Position numbers and translations under genes: made by a program. The notes under the pieces were generated by a model, which worked only from the letters and a program-made list of their open reading frames with translations, did no database searches and was not told the DNA's origin. Shown one piece after another: positions 61,465-64,000 of a stretch of DNA of 64,000 nt (its first letter is position 1; every line of letters begins with the position of its first letter). Source of the DNA: Acidobacteriota bacterium (GTDB taxonomy: Bacteria; Acidobacteriota; Vicinamibacteria; Vicinamibacterales; UBA2999); contig CAUJDN010000064.1 in the NCBI GenBank assembly GCA_963169195.1, positions 1-64,000 on the forward strand. The letters are read 5' to 3'.

Positions 61465-62403
61465 ATGGCCGTCACACCCGCCATCGAGATGCGCGGCGTC
61501 ACGAAACGCTTCGGTGCGGTGGAGGCGCTCGAGGGCGTCTCGCTCGAAGTCGCTCGTGGCGAGATGTTCGGCCTGATCGGGCCGGACGGCGCCGGCAAGA
61601 CCACCACCATCCGCCTGCTCTGCGGTCTGCTGCACGCGGACACGGGAGAGATCCGCGTCCTCGGTCGCGACCCGGTCCGCGAGCACCGCGCCATCACCGC
61701 GTCGGTCGGCTACCTGTCGCAGCGCTTCAGCCTCTACGGCGACCTCAGCATCGACGAGAACATCGCTTTCTTCGCCGAGATCCACGGCGTGTCGAACTTC
61801 CACGCCCGGCGGGACCGGCTGCTGGAAGTCACTCAACTCACGCCGTTCCGCAAACGCCTCGCCGATCGCCTGTCAGGCGGGATGAAGCAGAAGCTCGCCC
61901 TGGCCTGCACGCTCGTCCACGAGCCCGAGGTCATCGTGCTCGACGAGCCCACCACCGGCGTCGATCCCGTCTCGCGGCGCGAGTTCTGGAAGCTCCTCTC
62001 GCATTTCCTCGAGTCGGGGATCACGATCCTCATGTCCACACCCTACCTGGACGAGGCGGAGCGCTGTCACCGCATCGCCATGTTGCACGAAGGCCGTGTG
62101 CTGGCCCTGGACGAGCCGGGACGCCTGCGCCGGTCGATGCCGGGCCGGTGGTTCGAGGTCGTCGTCACCGACCCTCGTGCGGCCGCGGCGCGCCTGGACA
62201 CGGGCGCCGGCACGGCACTCCGGACCTACGTATTCGGAGACCGGCTTCACGTCTGGATTGACCATCCCGACGGCGAGCGAGCCCGGCGGCTCGTGGACGA
62301 CGCGCTGGTGGCGACGGCAGCTGCCTCGACGACTGTGCGCGCGATCGCGCCGTCGCTCGAAGACGTGTTCATCGCAAAGCTGACAGGAAGCGAGACGTCA
62401 TGA
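61465..62403 (+). CDS. ABC transporter ATPase, first (YbhF-like half)
   Basis: A 312-residue ATPase. Walker A is GPDGAGKTT (39-47), the signature LSGGMKQK at 136-143, Walker B VIVLDEP at 156-162, and the H-loop is replaced by MSTPYLDEAERC (Thr-Pro-Tyr rather than His), as in many ABC-2 drug exporters. The C-terminal extension (about 230-312) ends with SLEDVFIAKL, common in the DrrA/CcmA group. One base separates it from the HlyD stop and its stop overlaps the TolC-type ATG. A second ATPase begins at 63736, so the two may correspond to the two halves of YbhF. Confidence 0.92.
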   Translation: MAVTPAIEMRGVTKRFGAVEALEGVSLEVARGEMFGLIGPDGAGKTTTIRLLCGLLHADTGEIRVLGRDPVREHRAITASVGYLSQRFSLYGDLSIDENIAFFAEIHGVSNFHARRDRLLEVTQLTPFRKRLADRLSGGMKQKLALACTLVHEPEVIVLDEPTTGVDPVSRREFWKLLSHFLESGITILMSTPYLDEAERCHRIAMLHEGRVLALDEPGRLRRSMPGRWFEVVVTDPRAAAARLDTGAGTALRTYVFGDRLHVWIDHPDGERARRLVDDALVATAAASTTVRAIAPSLEDVFIAKLTGSETS

Positions 62404-63731
62404 TACGCCTGGCGTTGACCACCGGGATGTGCCTGGCCGTGCTGGCCTCCCCGTCCGCGGCGCAGCCGGCCGCCGTGCGTCTTGGCCTGAACGACGCGGT
62501 GTCGATGGCCTTCGAGGCCAGCCACCGTCTTTCAGAGGTCCAGGCGCGTCAGGAGGGCGCCCGAGCTGCGATGCGCGTGCGCCAGGCGGCGTCGAAGCCG
62601 ACGGCCACGCTCACGGCGGGCTACACGCGCACGAACCACGTGGACGAGTTCGGCTTCCCGCGCGAGGACGGCAGCATCCGCGTGTTCTACCCCGACGTGC
62701 CGGACAACGTGATCAGCCGCGTCGGGGCACAATGGCCGATCTACACCGCGGGCCGCACCGATGCGCTCGAACGCGCAGCGGCCGCGGAGGCCGACGCCCT
62801 CGGCGCGGACCTCGACACCGCACGTGCGGACCTGCGATTCGAGGTCAGGCGCGCCTACTGGGCCGTGGCGACGTCGATCGAGGCCGTGCGGGTGCTGCGG
62901 GCGTCGGTCGAGCGCGCCGAGGCGCAAGCGCAAGACGCGCGCCAGCGGCAGGATGTCGGGCTCGTCCCGCCGAGCGACGTCCTGACGTTCGAGGCCCAGC
63001 GGTCGCGCGAGGCGCTGCAGCTCATCGAGGCCGAGAACCAGGGCGAGTCCGCGCTCATCGACTTGCGCCGCCTCGTCGGCCTAGAGCCGGACACCCCCGT
63101 CGAGCTGGCCGACCCCCTCGATGGCCCGCCGGCCTTTACAAATGTCACAGGGACTGTCCCCAACCTGGTGTCAGAGGCGCTGGCACGGCGGCCGGAGCGG
63201 CAGGCGCTGACATTCCGTCTCGAGGGCGCTCTGGCACGCGAGCAGGCCGCGGCGGCCGGGCGGAAGCCGACCCTTGCTCTCGGCGGCGGGCTCGACTTCG
63301 CGAACCCCAACCCGAAGATTTTCCCGCGCGAGGAGAAGTGGCAGCCATCCTGGGACGTCGGCGTGAACCTCAGCTGGACACTGTTCGACGCAGGCCGTAC
63401 CCGAGCCGAGGTCGCGGAGGCCGAAGCCTTGACCCGTGCGGCCCGGGAGCGCCTGAAGGACCTCGACACCCTGGTCGCCGCCGATGTGCGGCATCGCCTG
63501 CTCGACTTCAACTCGAGCCTCGCCTCCGTGCGCGCATCGGACGCCGGCGTGCGTGCCGCCACGGAAGCCCGACGCGTGCTCGGGGAGCGCTTCGCCGTCG
63601 GCGTGGCCACCAGCACCGATGTCCTGGTCGCCCAGGACCAGCTGCTGGCCGCGGAGCTCGCCCGCGCCCGCGCGCTGGCGAACGTACGACTCGCCGAAGC
63701 ACGGCTCGAGCGGGTCCTGGGTCGCCCCTGA
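62400..63731 (+). CDS. TolC-family outer-membrane efflux protein
   Basis: A 443-residue outer-membrane channel protein. Signal peptide about 1-21, then two repeated halves of long helices and short strands (LNDAVSMAFEASHRLSEVQARQEGARAAMR, and later RAEVAEAEALTRAARERLKDL). It would complete a tripartite pump with the HlyD and ABC proteins. The start ATG overlaps the ABC stop (ATGA). Oddity: at 63134-63161 a GGGACTGTCCC palindromic element sits in frame, encoding about ten residues (FTNVTGTVPN) between the two halves. Confidence 0.88.
   Translation: MIRLALTTGMCLAVLASPSAAQPAAVRLGLNDAVSMAFEASHRLSEVQARQEGARAAMRVRQAASKPTATLTAGYTRTNHVDEFGFPREDGSIRVFYPDVPDNVISRVGAQWPIYTAGRTDALERAAAAEADALGADLDTARADLRFEVRRAYWAVATSIEAVRVLRASVERAEAQAQDARQRQDVGLVPPSDVLTFEAQRSREALQLIEAENQGESALIDLRRLVGLEPDTPVELADPLDGPPAFTNVTGTVPNLVSEALARRPERQALTFRLEGALAREQAAAAGRKPTLALGGGLDFANPNPKIFPREEKWQPSWDVGVNLSWTLFDAGRTRAEVAEAEALTRAARERLKDLDTLVAADVRHRLLDFNSSLASVRASDAGVRAATEARRVLGERFAVGVATSTDVLVAQDQLLAAELARARALANVRLAEARLERVLGRP
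63134..63161 (+). repeat. GGGGACTGTCCCC-type element, copy 3, inside a TolC-type gene
   Basis: TTTACA at 63134-63139 and ACAGGGACTGTCCCC at 63147-63161 match the words of the intergenic copies at 49106-49154. The reading frame is kept across it. Here the insertion lies in the linker between the two repeated halves of the channel protein. Confidence 0.7.
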
Positions 63732-63735
63732 CGTC

Positions 63736-64000
63736 ATGTCCGCCATCGACGTCCAGGGGCTCACGCGCCGCTTCGGGAACTTCGTGGCGGTGGATCACCT
63801 GTCGTTCTCGGTGACACCGGGCGAGATCTTCGGGTTCCTCGGCGCGAACGGCGCCGGAAAGTCCACGACGATTCGGATGCTGTGCGGCCTGCTCGCGCCC
63901 ACCTCCGGCACCGCCATCGTCGGCGGCGTGGACGTCGGCAGGAATCCCGAGGCCGTCAAGCGGCGCATCGGCTACATGTCGCAGCGCTTCTCGCTCTACG
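63736..64000 (+). CDS. Second ABC transporter ATPase, N-terminal part (truncated by window end)
   Basis: The frame from ATG 63736 stays open to the last base, giving 88 residues of an ABC ATPase. Walker A is GANGAGKST (36-44), and SQRFSLY near the window edge is the Q-loop region, identical to that of the first ATPase (YLSQRFSLYGDL). It begins 5 bases after the TolC-type stop, so it belongs to the same operon. ABC-2 permease genes are expected downstream, as in the ybhGFSR system. Confidence 0.9.
   Translation, partial: MSAIDVQGLTRRFGNFVAVDHLSFSVTPGEIFGFLGANGAGKSTTIRMLCGLLAPTSGTAIVGGVDVGRNPEAVKRRIGYMSQRFSLY

Overview
The window looks like one contiguous piece of a GC-rich, Gram-negative chromosome, most likely an Acidobacteriota member close to the Vicinamibacteria. 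This is inferred from gene content: a large MacB/FtsX permease of the acidobacterial duplicated orphan (ADOP) type, a TonB-dependent receptor with an N-terminal carboxypeptidase-regulatory domain, a DUF1800-DUF1501 pair, many exported S9, M16, M20, M42 and M48 peptidases, and an arsenosugar-type radical SAM gene. I found no rRNA, tRNA, CRISPR array, insertion sequence or prophage.

Layout. 1-7000: end of an unknown gene, a FitA/VapB-VapC pair, a large secreted protein with a fibronectin type III (FN3) tail, and a PxKF-type protein broken by a frameshift next to a partial duplicate of its own 3' end. 7100-13400: a Phd-PIN pair, gamma-glutamyltransferase, a second VapBC-like pair whose toxin lacks the first catalytic Asp, and the ADOP permease. 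13400-35100: a long minus-strand block with an aminotransferase, SelO, M42 and M20 hydrolases, a MetF-like protein, a DUF4412-like protein, an S9 peptidase, an FN3-tailed metzincin, an FN3-tailed propeller protein, ArsS with its peroxidase-like partner, a HI0933-type flavoprotein and an inactive/active M16 pair. 35200-42600: HtpX, NhaR-like regulator, purE-purK, a second FN3-tailed propeller protein and a hotdog thioesterase. 42600-58700: serine hydrolase, penicillin-acylase homologue, Ada, a DAO-type flavoprotein, TonB-dependent receptor, PIG-L deacetylase, DUF1800, DUF1501, SYLF protein. 58700-64000: a TIGR01777 epimerase, then a TetR-HlyD-ABC-TolC-ABC export operon that runs off the end.

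How the genes work together. Much of the window serves the envelope and the outside of the cell: nutrient peptides (S9, M16, M20, M42, GGT, penicillin acylase), outer-membrane uptake, and drug or solute export. Four very large exported proteins have unrelated N-terminal bodies but the same stack of three or four FN3 domains at the extreme C-terminus, ending in a valine-rich SNEV-type motif. I consider this shared tail the best candidate here for an undescribed system: a common secretion or surface-display module with interchangeable cargo.

At the DNA level the intergenic spacers are unusual. Several are built from short repeated words (GGTTCTGG/CCAGAACC at three loci, one with a near-perfect inverted repeat and a four-tract G-quadruplex motif). 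A palindrome GGGGACWGTCCCC occurs at three loci, once in frame inside a TolC-type gene and once supplying the last codons and stop of a PIG-L gene. Clear promoter and operator candidates lie upstream of the first toxin-antitoxin pair, the TonB receptor and the TetR gene.
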